This document shows, one piece after another, positions 11,436 to 21,550 of a stretch of DNA of 64,000 nucleotides. Position 1 is the stretch's first letter, and every line of letters starts with the position of its first letter. The notes beneath the pieces were generated by a model, which was not told where the DNA came from, did no database searches, and saw only the letters and a list, made by a program, of their open reading frames with translations. A program made the position numbers and the translations under genes. The DNA is from Mercurialis annua (taxonomy: Eukaryota; Streptophyta; Magnoliopsida; Malpighiales; Euphorbiaceae): positions 28,037,501 through 28,101,500 of the forward strand of contig NC_065577.1 of the NCBI RefSeq assembly GCF_937616625.2. Direction: 5' to 3'.

Positions 11436-13517
11436 ATGATCAAAGGCCTGCAAGATTTAACTCTCCCAGTTACAGGTTTAGCATCTTCTAGTGTTTTCAA
11501 GCTTCCCTCAGAAGAAGCTCCAAAGCCATCACAACCTTCTATAATAAAGCATGGTGTTCTGCCGACTAAAAGAGCGAATGGATTTGATCCAAACGCTTAT
11601 AAATTGTTGTCTAAAGCAGGGTATGGACAAAATAATACCTTTCTCCTAGCAAAGGAAGAAACATGTGATGACTATAAAAATGAAGGAAGTATGAAGAAAC
11701 CTCAAAGGGTGTGGAAAGAGAAAAGCCAACCTATAGGTTCTAAGGCTGGTCTTGGATACAATACTTGTCAGCCATTGCGCCTGAAAATTCGCAAGGAAAA
11801 TGCACAACATATCACCATTGAAGAACTTGAAGAGAAACAAAATAATGAAGTGTCTACATCGAGAACTTCAGTTTTTAATCGCCTCGGAAGTCTTCCCAAT
11901 TGTATATCTGTTTTTGACAGGATTGGAGACCAAAAGGATGTCAATATGCAAATTCAGAGAACTTCAGTGCACAAAAGGCTTAGAGTTTCAAATAAGTGGA
12001 AGTCTAAAGAAAATAAAAACTATGACGCTGATTCGAAGGACATATGCAGCAAGTTTCCATCCCGCATGAAAAGATGTACTAAATGGGTGGTATCAACAGG
12101 TGATGTGCTAAAAGGAAAAAAACATACGGTAGTAATCACTTGTCAAAACCCTCATTCACGCATAGAGAGTGATGAAGTGGAGAATGCAACCGTCAACCAT
12201 GTCAGTATTGTAAATGATGATGAGGAGATTGAAGCAGTTGCCGAAGATGCTCCTCCTACATTCGAAGAAGGAAACAAGGCAGTTGTTGACGAGCTAAAAG
12301 AAGTCAATCTTGGAACAATTGAAGATCCTCGCCCCACCTTTTTGAGTGCCAATTTATCAACTAAAAAGGAGAATGATTATGTCAAACTACTCTTAGAATT
12401 TCGAGACATTTTTGCATGGAAATATACAGAAATGCCAGGGCTTGATCCAGAATTTGCTGTTCATCATTTGGCTGTAAGACAAGGAGCTAAAGTGGTCAAA
12501 CAAGCTCAACGACGTTTTCGGCCAGAGTTGATTCCACAGATTGAAAATGAGGTTAACAAACTCATTGATGCTAAATTCATTGAGGAGGTCAAGTATCCTA
12601 CTTGGGTCTCCAATATTGTGCCAGTAAGAAAGAAGAATGGGCAAATCCGAGTTTGTGTAGATTTCAGAGATCTAAATAATGCATGCCCAAAGGATGATTT
12701 TCCATTGCCTATTCCCGAGATCATGATTGATGCTACAACTGGCCATGAAATTCAATCATTCTTGGATGGCTCATCTGGATACAACCAAATTCCTATGTCA
12801 CAAAAGGATCAAGCAAAGACTGCCTTTCGTACCCCAAAAGGTATATTTTGCTATAAAGTCATGCCTTTTGGTTTGAAAAATGCGGGTGCCACTTATCAGC
12901 GAGCTATGCAAAAGATATTTGACGACATGCTCCATAAGCATGTAGAATGCTATGTTGATGATCTTGTCGTGAAAACTAAGAGAAAGGATGATCATCTCGA
13001 AGATCTAAGAAAAGTTTTTGAGAGATTGAGGAAATATCAATTAAGGATGAATCCTTTGAAGTGTGCCTTTGGAGTATCAGCTGGAAAGTTTTCAGGCTTC
13101 ATTGTGCGACATCGAGGAATTAAGATAGATCAATCTAAAATAGAGGCCATTTTGAAGATGCCAGAGCCAAGAAACGTACATGAACTCAAAAGCTTACAAG
13201 GAAAATTGGCTTATATTCGTCGGTTCATATCGAATCTAGCTGGTCGTTGTCAACCATTTCATAGGTTGATGAAAAAGGACATTCCTTTCCAATGGGACCA
13301 AGCGTGTAGTAATGCTTTTGAGTGCATTAAGAAGTATTTGTTGAATCCTCCAGTTTTACAAGCGCCGGTTCCAAGTCGTCCTTTAATCCTCTACACTGCA
13401 GCTCAAGAGCGTTCATTAGGAGTTCTGCTAGCACAAGAAAATGATGAAGGCAAAGAAAGTGCACTTTACTATCTTAGCAGAACTTTAAATGGGGCTGAGT
13501 TAAATTACCCCAATTGA
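11436..13517 (+). CDS. Pol part 1: reverse transcriptase and degenerate RNase H
   Basis: The frame is the gag-pro frame and is open from 11277; the first ATG is at 11436. An N-terminal linker contains the Tat-typical NGFDPNAYKLLSKAGYGQ and GSKAGLGY pair. The RT domain spans about residues 340-560: FLDGSSGYNQI (Asp about 444) and YVDDLVVKTK (YVDD 506-509) hold the three catalytic aspartates. The attached RNase H reads LYTAAQERSLGVLLAQE, where the usual first catalytic Asp is absent. A dead first RNase H is characteristic of Tat elements, which use a second one. The ORF ends early at 13517 because of a frameshift within LNYPN; the continuation is in the +1 frame from 13522. Confidence 0.92.
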   Translation: MIKGLQDLTLPVTGLASSSVFKLPSEEAPKPSQPSIIKHGVLPTKRANGFDPNAYKLLSKAGYGQNNTFLLAKEETCDDYKNEGSMKKPQRVWKEKSQPIGSKAGLGYNTCQPLRLKIRKENAQHITIEELEEKQNNEVSTSRTSVFNRLGSLPNCISVFDRIGDQKDVNMQIQRTSVHKRLRVSNKWKSKENKNYDADSKDICSKFPSRMKRCTKWVVSTGDVLKGKKHTVVITCQNPHSRIESDEVENATVNHVSIVNDDEEIEAVAEDAPPTFEEGNKAVVDELKEVNLGTIEDPRPTFLSANLSTKKENDYVKLLLEFRDIFAWKYTEMPGLDPEFAVHHLAVRQGAKVVKQAQRRFRPELIPQIENEVNKLIDAKFIEEVKYPTWVSNIVPVRKKNGQIRVCVDFRDLNNACPKDDFPLPIPEIMIDATTGHEIQSFLDGSSGYNQIPMSQKDQAKTAFRTPKGIFCYKVMPFGLKNAGATYQRAMQKIFDDMLHKHVECYVDDLVVKTKRKDDHLEDLRKVFERLRKYQLRMNPLKCAFGVSAGKFSGFIVRHRGIKIDQSKIEAILKMPEPRNVHELKSLQGKLAYIRRFISNLAGRCQPFHRLMKKDIPFQWDQACSNAFECIKKYLLNPPVLQAPVPSRPLILYTAAQERSLGVLLAQENDEGKESALYYLSRTLNGAELNYPN

Positions 13518-13521
13518 GAAG

Positions 13522-15576
13522 ATGTGTTTGGCATTGATGTTTGCAATTAAGAAACTCAGACACTATCTACAAGCTCATCAAATTCGATTGATCTCTAAAG
13601 CTGATCCAATCAAGTACATCATGTCAAAACCAGTTCTTTCGGGAAGATTGGCGAAATGGGCTCTTCTGCTACAAGAATTTGATATAAGCTACGTCTCTCA
13701 AAAAGCAATTAAGGGCCAAGCACTTGCAGATTTTCTAGCAGATTATCCCATTCCAGATAATTGGGAGTTCTCTGATGACTTGCCAGATGAGGATGTATTT
13801 CTCATTCAAAACTCGCCTTGGAAGATGTACTTTGATGGAGCTGCTCGTCAAGATGGTGCAGGGGCCGGTGTCGTGTTCATATCTCCTGAAGGGGAAGTTC
13901 TCCCATATGCTTTCAACTTCTCACAGAATTGCTCAAATAATGTAGCTGAATATCAAGCATTGATACTGGGTCTTGATGTGGCGATTGAGACGAACATCGA
14001 TCATATCAATGTGTTTGGAGATTCGGAATTGGTGGTCAACCAACTTCTTTCAATTTATGAGGTAAAGAAACCGGAGTTGATGCCATACTTTCAACATGCT
14101 AATAGACAAATCGAGAGGTTTGATAGCATCAACATTGAACATGTACCTAGAAAAGAAAATAAGCAAGCATATGCATTGGCCAATCTTGCAGCAACTTTAA
14201 CCCTTTCAGACACGGAAGTTCAAGTACCTGTTTGTAAAAGGTGGGTTGTTCCGGAGTTCATACTTGATAATGATGGGGGTGACTGTGAGCAGGTAAGTTT
14301 TGCCTCTGTTTATGAAATTGAAAGAGAAGATTGGCGCCAACCTTTGATCGACTACTTAGAGCATGGAAGACTACCTGACGAATCAAAGCACAAGGCAGAA
14401 GTAAAACTAAGATCATCTCGCTTTGTTTACTTTAAAGATACTCTTTATCGTCGCTCTTTTGATGATATCTGGTTACGGTGTCTGGATGATGAAGAAGCCA
14501 CAAAGGCGTTGGAAGAAGCGCACTCGGGGGTGTGTGGGGCCCATCAATCAGGGCCTAAGTTGCACTTTCATATCAAAAGGATGGGATATTATTGGCCTAC
14601 AATGGTAAAAGACTACATGGAGTATGCTAAGAAGTGCCAAGGATGTCAATTCTATGGGAATATCATTCGTCAACCTCCTGAGCCGCTTCATCCAACTGTT
14701 GCTTCTTGGCCTTTTGATGCTTGGGGATTAGATGTTGTTGGTCCTTTGCCTAAAAGTTCAGGAGGGCATCTCTACATACTAGCTGCAACTGACTACTTCT
14801 CCAAATGGGCTGAAGCCGTAGCGCTCAAGGAAGTCAAGAAAGAAGTGGTAGTGAACTTCATAAAGAACTACATCATCTTTCGACATGGCACTCCGCGTTA
14901 CATCATCACGGATAATGGAAAAGAGTTCTCCAATAAGGCTATGGACAAGTTATGTGTGGAATTCAAATTCAAACAATACAACTCGTCCATGTATAATGCA
15001 CCAGCCAACGGTCTTGCAGAAGCTTTCAATAAAACCTTATGCAGTTTGCTTAAGAAGAATGTGAGCCGCACTAAGAGAGATTGGCATGAAAGGCTAGGAG
15101 AAGCTTTATGTGCTTATCGTACCACACATAGGACGGCAACCGGGGCGACTCCATATTCACTTGTGTATGGCACTGAAGCTGTACTACCATTAGAATGTCA
15201 AGTTCCATCTCTGAGGATCGCCATCCAAGAAGGTCTCTCTAGCGATGAAAATGCACGCTTGCGCCTTGAAGAATTGGAAGCTCTTGATGAGAAGAGGTTG
15301 GAAGCACAACAAAGATTGGAGTGTTATCAAGCTCGAATGTCAAAGGCCTTTAACAAGAAGGTGCGCCCGCGCTCTTTTCAACTTGGAGATTTAGTTCTTG
15401 CAATAAGAAGACCTATAATCATCTCACGTCGAATGGGAAACAAATTCCTTTCAAATTGGGATGGCCCTTATGTTGTTCAAGAAGCTTACTCTAATGGTGC
15501 ATACAAGATTGTTGATCAAGATGGACTACGTATTGGACCAATCAACGGAAAGTTCTTGAAGAAGTACTATGCTTGA
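13522..15576 (+). CDS. Pol part 2: archaeal-type RNase H and integrase
   Basis: The first residues continue the RNase H connection from part 1 (KKLRHYLQAHQI). A second RNase H follows: WKMYFDGAARQDG (Asp 105), NNVAEYQALILGL (Glu 143), VFGDSELVV (Asp 167). The fourth acidic position, normally Asp in an ADALA motif, is Tyr 217 (KQAYALA). The integrase has an HHCC zinc domain (HSGVCGAH ... CQGC) and a catalytic core with Asp 404 (GLDVVGPLP), Asp 464 (ITDNGKEF) and Glu 500 (NGLAEAFNK), giving the D-35-E spacing. The C-terminus (GDLVLAIRRP ... NWDGPYVV) is the DNA-binding tail. No chromodomain is seen, as expected for Tat. Confidence 0.92.
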   Translation: MCLALMFAIKKLRHYLQAHQIRLISKADPIKYIMSKPVLSGRLAKWALLLQEFDISYVSQKAIKGQALADFLADYPIPDNWEFSDDLPDEDVFLIQNSPWKMYFDGAARQDGAGAGVVFISPEGEVLPYAFNFSQNCSNNVAEYQALILGLDVAIETNIDHINVFGDSELVVNQLLSIYEVKKPELMPYFQHANRQIERFDSINIEHVPRKENKQAYALANLAATLTLSDTEVQVPVCKRWVVPEFILDNDGGDCEQVSFASVYEIEREDWRQPLIDYLEHGRLPDESKHKAEVKLRSSRFVYFKDTLYRRSFDDIWLRCLDDEEATKALEEAHSGVCGAHQSGPKLHFHIKRMGYYWPTMVKDYMEYAKKCQGCQFYGNIIRQPPEPLHPTVASWPFDAWGLDVVGPLPKSSGGHLYILAATDYFSKWAEAVALKEVKKEVVVNFIKNYIIFRHGTPRYIITDNGKEFSNKAMDKLCVEFKFKQYNSSMYNAPANGLAEAFNKTLCSLLKKNVSRTKRDWHERLGEALCAYRTTHRTATGATPYSLVYGTEAVLPLECQVPSLRIAIQEGLSSDENARLRLEELEALDEKRLEAQQRLECYQARMSKAFNKKVRPRSFQLGDLVLAIRRPIIISRRMGNKFLSNWDGPYVVQEAYSNGAYKIVDQDGLRIGPINGKFLKKYYA

Positions 15577-15644
15577 AGCTCGGCGACGCTCCTGGCCCGC
15601 ATGAGCTAAAACTGTGCACGGCTCTCCCCTAAAAAAAATTGTAC

Positions 15645-15930
15645 TTGAACTACGTTTGACTTGATCTTTCGCAAGAAAGTACGTAGGCAGCTTGAATCAT
15701 ACCAAGTTCAGTCATAATAAAAAAAAATCAATCAAAAAAATTCTAAAGTCTTGAACTACGTTTGACTTGATCTTTCGCAAGAAAGTACGTAGGCAGCTTG
15801 AATCATACCAAGTTCAGTCATAACAAAAAAAAATCAATCAAAAAAATTCTAAAGTCTTGAACTACGTTTGACTTGATCTTTCGCAAGAAGGTACGTAGGC
15901 AGCTTGAATCATATCAAGTTCAGTCACAAC
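15645..15930. repeat. 106-bp tandem repeat behind pol
   Basis: Units start with ttgaactacgtttgacttga at 15645, 15751 and 15857, a constant 106-bp step; the third unit is partial. Units one and two differ at only a few bases. Tat-lineage elements are known for variable tandem repeats at this 3' position, which can seed satellite DNA. Confidence 0.88.
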
Positions 15931-16135
15931 CAAAAAAGAGTTCATTCAAATAAAAAAAAATTTGTTCAAAACACTCCAATATATTAAAATACATGTGCAT
16001 TGATAAGATAAATATAAAAGAGAGGATCTGAAGAAGAAAATATAAGTCTTATTAAATGATCAAAGGAGTCTTATTACATAAACATAAGACAAAATAAAGA
16101 AAATGCATCAAATGACAAAAACAAAAGAATAAGAT

Positions 16136-16966
16136 CTAAGGTGACCATTGAACATGGTTAAAATCATCAAAGTTTGCTTCCAATAAGCTTTCAAGCTCTT
16201 GTAGCTTAGCTTCATCATTTGGATCATGAACTGAAGCAACCTCAACATGGGAAATCCCATCACGGGTCTTCAAAGCATTTTCTTGATTATCTTGAATCTT
16301 CTTCTCGACCACCTCTAAGGACGACTCGAGCTTTTTCAGTTCCTCTTTAGCTTCATCAATCCTGGTTTGCAAAGTGGAACGATCATTGGCAGCTTCATTC
16401 TCAACTGCGATAAAAGCATCCAGTTTTCCTTGAAGCCTCTCAAGTTCTTTATCTCGAACATTCACTGACATGCTTGAATGAAGTTCAGATTTCTTCTTGT
16501 TTACTTCTCTAATATTTTGAAGAAGACTATTGAGGCGTTCTTTTAGAATCGATGTGTCAAGACTCTCATACTTCTTCATCATATCAAGAAAAGTAGATAT
16601 AGCTTCGGCCATTGAAGGAATCTCTGATAAAGGCGTAGTAATGAGTCTTTTTTGTAGCGATTCCCAAGATAAAGTGGCTACTTGACGTTCAAAGCAAAGA
16701 AACATGTCAGCACCACATAGTTGACTCTTCTCAAAAGCGTTACGCTTATCCTTTGGTGCGACCTCCTTTTGTTGTTCCAAAGCATTCTCCTCTAAAGGAG
16801 TAGTGTTATCAACTAGAATCGCATGTGAGGGTTGTATGAAGTTTGTGTGATGACCATCTTCTAATGCTCTAGCCACCAACTTGAAAGATTCAGAGCTGAG
16901 TGCTGTGTCTTCTATGTCTCCATATTCTTCACAATTGCTTTCAAAGTTTAGATCATGGAGATCGAG
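16136..16966 (-). CDS. Cargo gene exon 2: coiled-coil C-terminus
   Basis: This minus-strand reading frame encodes 276 residues plus stop. An acidic N-terminal stretch (LHDLNFESNCEEYGDIED) leads to a long Glu/Lys/Leu-rich region from about residue 140 onward (KERLNSLLQNIREVNKKKSEL, DEAKEELKKLESSLEVVEKK) that should form a coiled coil. Read alone it could start at an ATG at 16975, but an acceptor AG at 16968-16967 joins it in phase 0 to the upstream mobile-domain exon. That reading also explains why a mobile-domain protein would otherwise stop inside an intron-like T-rich stretch. I infer dimerisation or protein contacts for this tail. It is transcribed against the retrotransposon and lies between the 3' tandem repeat and exon 1. 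Confidence 0.72.
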   Translation of the reverse strand, partial: LDLHDLNFESNCEEYGDIEDTALSSESFKLVARALEDGHHTNFIQPSHAILVDNTTPLEENALEQQKEVAPKDKRNAFEKSQLCGADMFLCFERQVATLSWESLQKRLITTPLSEIPSMAEAISTFLDMMKKYESLDTSILKERLNSLLQNIREVNKKKSELHSSMSVNVRDKELERLQGKLDAFIAVENEAANDRSTLQTRIDEAKEELKKLESSLEVVEKKIQDNQENALKTRDGISHVEVASVHDPNDEAKLQELESLLEANFDDFNHVQWSP

Positions 16967-17051
16967 CTTCAACATAGAAAAAGAAGAGGTGATGAGTAAA
17001 ATGGTAAATAAAAAAAAGTTTATAAAGACAAAGTTAAATTATAAACATTAC

Positions 17052-19139
17052 CAATTTGTCGCATTGCGGAAATGAACCACTTGGGATGCTACCAAAATCC
17101 TTAGGATCCCCAGTAATCCACAACTTAGTCTTCTTTTGCCTATTCCAATGCCGGTCAGAGTCATCTTGATCAGTTCCTTCGAAATCCAGACGGTCTTGAT
17201 CCATGTCCTTGATGCCATCCTCAAATGTATGAGTAGAATCATTATTCTTTGAAGGAGTCCTCTTTTCTGCTCGACTTCCAGAAGAAACTTCATAAGCCCT
17301 TGCTTGTGTTGTGCGCTTCTTTGTTGCTCCTATCGGTGTACAAGTAGACGCAACATCAATAATTTCATTGGTGGCGGCTTCAGAAATCTTCTCTCCTGCA
17401 TTCTTGGTTTTCAATTTGATGACTAGCCTTAATTCTTTTACTGGTGTCTTTAGCCATTTTCTAGACCACCAATCAAAGTAATCTTTGGTGACAAAAGTTT
17501 TCCCATTATCAGGAACCATAGGAAGCTTTATTCTTGCTAGAGTCGAAGATCTAGTGCAAGATTGCCAAAGACGAACTATTTGATCCAAATTCAAGCCCTC
17601 CAAGTGTTGTTTAAGATCACCGGGAATGTCTTGGCAAAATCCGAATTGTCTGCTGAATCGATAAGGACTGTATGGTTCATATATGTAGACATGATCAAGG
17701 CGTGCAACCAAATAACTCGATCTAAGACTAGCAAGGTACTCCCAATAACCAAGGGACAAGTCTTTATCATCAGTTAATGTCGTTCTTTTTGTTGAAGGAT
17801 TGAAAGAAGGAATAATGAGCTGCGACGGATTTCTAAATAGAGCAAGGGCAGCCGAATCTTCAAAAGTACGAGCCATTCTCTCACCAACATAAGAGGTCAT
17901 CAAGGGAACTCGTTCGCGATTGGAACTAAAATGCGTCTCAAATCGATGAGCAAGCCATCCATAAACATAATGAGTGGGAAAAGAAACTGCACAAGTCTTG
18001 AAGTCAGATGCAGTCGAAATTCCTCGCAGACCATGATAAATACTTGCTAGAACTGGAACTGCCAAGAAAAAACGACGAGAAGTTGCCATCATACTTGCAA
18101 CTTTGAACGTGCTTGGGCGAATTAAACCTGCATCTCTTCCGGGAAGCACAAATTTACAAAGCCAACAAGATATGAAGGCGGCCAAGTAAACTTCTTCTCG
18201 GTCACTAACCTTGACGTGAAGATTAGAGAATGGCTTGTACCATCCTTTTGCCCGACGTTGGCATTTGTCAATAACACCAGAAGGATTATAGGTCTCCCTT
18301 GGTCTTGCACTCCTCTTCTTGTTATCTCTTTTTGGAGGCTCTCTATATCTTGAAGGGCCACAAAACCAACATTTGATCCAATCGCTGATGGTCATCTCGT
18401 AATGGTTACCCATTTTCTTGCAGCCTTTATGAAAAGAGAGAAATAAGAACTTGCAGCTTATGGGTAGAGAAGGCTTGCCATCACGATCAATCCCATTTAA
18501 TTCATTTGCAGATGGGATGACTTCATCATAAAAGGAACCATCTATCGAAAGACCGCCAAGCATCTTCAAGTCCCACAAAGAGATAGATTCTTCTCCTTTA
18601 GCAGTACAAAGTGTGTTTGTAGAAGAATCCCAATGCTCACAAAATCCACGCATGGCATTCTCCTTGAAATCATAAGTGAAGAGTGAAGCAAAGATAGGCG
18701 CATATAGATGAGATGAAGTAAAATTGTGCTCGTTGCTTGCTAATACATCCTCCGCCCATTCCCAATAGCATTCGGTGTAAGTAGCTCCAACGAAGAATGA
18801 AGAAGATGACCCCCATGATAGCTCTCCATTTTGGATGCGATGCCTTAGAAGTGGTAACACATCATGTGAAGATGAAGTCTTATGAAGAGAAGATTGTAGC
18901 AATGTGACCCTTGAAGATTTGGTGATAGCGTTATCGCAACCATAAGTGTCTCGCGCCGTCTCTAAACTCCATGAAGAAAGATGAAGACCGTCATTTGAAG
19001 AAGACCAAGTGGGGGCATGACGACCGATGACAGGAGTGTAGACTGCAAGTGTAGTACCCTCTTCCACGTTTGAAGATTCATCGTCTAAGATATGAAGATT
19101 TGTCGAGGTAGAAGATGTAGTCTCCTTGAAGATGGTCAT
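17052..19139 (-). CDS. Cargo gene exon 1: plant mobile domain (PMD) protein
   Basis: The chosen start is ATG 19139 (MTIFKETTSSTSTNLHILDD); the frame extends about 200 bp further upstream without an ATG. The protein matches the plant mobile domain (aminotransferase-like PMD) in layout. After a Ser-rich N-terminus come CYWEWAEDVLA, then FCEHWDSSTNTLCTAKGE plus ISLWDLKMLGGLSIDG. Later come FLAVPVLASIYHGLRGI and a C-terminal PYSPYRFSRQFGFCQDIPG. Basic patches (KKRTTQAR, RQKKTKLW) suggest nuclear entry. The exon ends DKL at 17052, directly before a GTAATG donor. Host PMD proteins such as MAIN and MAIL1 act in gene and transposon silencing; PMD genes are also carried by some Ty3/gypsy elements. With exon 2 the product would be 972 aa and has no internal stop. 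Confidence 0.8.
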
Positions 19140-20778
19140 TTTGAAGTATAAAGTGCAGCTTTGACGATAGAATGTAGAATGCTCTAAATATGAAGATTTC
19201 AGAATTTGTACCTTGAATGATGATCGAAGCAACACCGAAAAAAAAAGCAAAGATAAATCCCAAATTGAATGCTTAAAAAAAAATTGAGATATAGAGAGAA
19301 GATGGCGTACCTCTTTCAATGATTTAAACACTGAAGACTTCAAAGTATGAAACTCGAGACAATAATGTTACAGCTCTTACGAAAACAACTGTAAAAAAAT
19401 GAGCACGTGTACAATTAAGCCTAATTCAGAGCAATACCGGCACAAGAAGAGGAGTTATTATTGATTGGTGATGGCCAAAATTATAGACAGATTAAAAAAC
19501 GATTACTTTTAGAATGTCCATTCTAAAGTTATTTCTTTTAGCAACTCATGTTATGGACATATGCATGCATGAAAAGAGAAAGAGCTAAAAGAATGAGAAG
19601 TCTACGCAAACATGCATGGATCAAAAGAAGATGGGCTACAATTCAAAGTATGATCTGTTAAGGCACTTTCTAAATATTATGTCAACAGTGGCATTTTCCA
19701 AGAAACTATGGAGCAATGTGCAACAAGTTAAATTTAACACCAAAATGATAACATCAAGTCAAGCACGATAAACATGAAGTCATGGACATGGATTACAATT
19801 GCCAATATACAAATAAAAAGAAGGTGAAAAGGACCAACCAATTTTCCAACGAACCAAAACAATGCAAAGGCTTTCAATGAAGAAAAAAAGAAGAAGAAAA
19901 GTACAAGTTCTTGCAGTCATTGAGCTTCCTATTTATAGACCAACGTTGGGAAAGTTTTCCTTTTTGTTCTTTTCTAATTACATCAGGAAAATATATGTAT
20001 TTTTAAATAAAAATACTTCAAAAGGAAATATTTTTGTTCAAGAATGTAAAAATAAGTGGAAAGGAAAGTTCAAAGAAAAGGAAAATTCCTAATTAAGTTT
20101 GTATTGTGCGGGTACTGCAACATGTCATTTATACGCAAGAAAAGGATTCCTAACTAAAATGGGATTATTTGCTATCAAAAGACAAGAAGAAAAAGAGAAC
20201 TGCAAAAATCATGATCCATGTAATTAGCTAAAACAAATCAAATTCAAAGTTACATGAGTAAATTCAGAAGAACTAAAAAAAAGAGGGGCAATGAAGTTAA
20301 TGATTCGGCTCACCAGAACTGAATTTGAAGGAGAAAATAATGTCGGGAGATTGTCCTTTCTTCAACAAATATGAGTACTGAAATTTCTATTTATAAAGCC
20401 TATATAAAAAGATTGCCTAAATAGGCCGGTGGCATTAGTCAAGATTGTTTCCTTTGCTTTCCTAAATATACAGGAAAAATAATATATGGATTCCATAAAT
20501 TTCTTGAAGTGGAGCTTATTACCATCTATCCTAAAGAAGAATCAAAATTGTTCAAGAAGAAAAATCAAGTCCCTCTGCATGTTCCAAATTTGTTTACGTG
20601 CCTACCATATCTCATAATTACTATTTGGTATATATGTCCTAGAATAAATTTCATGTAAAATTAAATTTACGTGAATATTTTATTCTTGAATTAAATTATT
20701 AAAGTAAAAAAAAATATATATTTTAATAGTTTAATTAAATTTTGAGACATGATCGCTAAAAAAAAAACGCGAACAAGT
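19140..20778 (-). other. Presumed 5' region of the antisense cargo gene
   Basis: No coding region is convincing here. On the minus strand two TATA-like motifs, ctataaatag at 19938-19929 and ctttataaatag at 20398-20387, could start transcription towards the cargo gene. In the sense orientation this is the long 3' untranslated region of the element. Confidence 0.5.
19929..19938 (-). promoter_or_regulatory. Candidate TATA box for the antisense cargo gene
   Basis: Minus-strand ctataaatag lies about 790 bp upstream of the cargo ATG. A start near 19900 would give a long leader that may itself be spliced. Seen by motif only. Confidence 0.35.
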
Positions 20779-20792
20779 CTCAAGGGGGCATT
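20779..20792 (+). promoter_or_regulatory. Polypurine tract of the Tat-clade element
   Basis: tctcaagggggcattt, a G-rich tract common ahead of Tat 3' LTRs, abuts TG of the LTR at 20793. It primes plus-strand DNA synthesis. Confidence 0.8.
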
Positions 20793-21545
20793 TGTTGACC
20801 CGAAAATTTTGGGCCCATAAAATAAATTGGGTTGGTATTATTGGACTTTCAAATATATTTAATAATTTAAAATTAATTATTAAATATAGTCTAAATAATA
20901 TTAAATAAGTCATTTTGGGTAAGTCAATAAATCATACTTACCTAATATTAAAGAATATATTAATTTTTCTATTAGTTAAGTGAATATTCTCATTTAACTA
21001 ATTAGAATAGATTAATTATTCTTTCCAAGTACAGAGATATGTGCATAAATATATATTCTCTACAGTCCTATAAATAGGAGTGTCTTCACAACACAAGGGA
21101 GACACACATAATTTTATAGCCGCCGGAATTCTGCAAACAAAGCAACATAGAAGCTCTGCATAATTTCTTCAAGCGACTACACCAAATCAAGCCTCCATAT
21201 TCGAATCTTCATACGCCGTGTTCATCACTCGTCGATGATTCAACCAAGTGGCTACATATCAAATCAAGTCTTCAAATCAAATCTTCATACGGCGTGTTCA
21301 TCACTCGCCAACGGTTCAACCATTTCCTTCACCAAATCGAAGGAGATTCTACAACGGATTCAAGAACAAACTTCAAAAGCCCTTGATCCACAAATATTGA
21401 AGGAAAGCATCAAAGGATTTAATTTCTACACGTGTAGAAATTACCCAATAGAGATTGTACTCGCTTTTTGATTAAATTCAATAAAATTGACATTTGTGCA
21501 TATTTTCTTGCTTCTTAATATCAAGACAAGAAATTCGTGTTAACA
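20793..21545 (+). repeat. 3' LTR of the Tat-clade element
   Basis: 753 bp, same ends as the 5' LTR, followed by the target duplication gattg. About ten substitutions by eye separate it from 7774-8526, including two flanking the TATA box. Confidence 0.93.
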
Positions 21546-21550
21546 GATTG

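Larger units (their letters stand above)
7774..21545 (+). mobile_element. Tat-clade Ty3/gypsy retrotransposon with antisense cargo gene
   Basis: A full-length element of 13.8 kb with two 753-bp LTRs and a perfect 5-bp target duplication gattg (7769-7773 and 21546-21550). It has a primer-binding site, gag-pro, RT-RNase H, archaeal-type RNase H, integrase, a 3' tandem repeat, a reverse-strand cargo gene and a polypurine tract, in that order. The dual RNase H layout and antisense extra gene mark the Tat lineage (Ogre/Retand/Tat group). By eye the LTRs differ at only about ten sites, so the insertion is fairly recent. One in-frame stop (11274) and one frameshift (about 13510) break the polyprotein. 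Confidence 0.93.

Noticed and set aside
19862..20092. Lys-rich 76-residue frame in the 3' region of the Tat-clade element
   Set aside because: AT/purine-rich composition and no recognisable domain; overlaps the presumed promoter side of the antisense gene.
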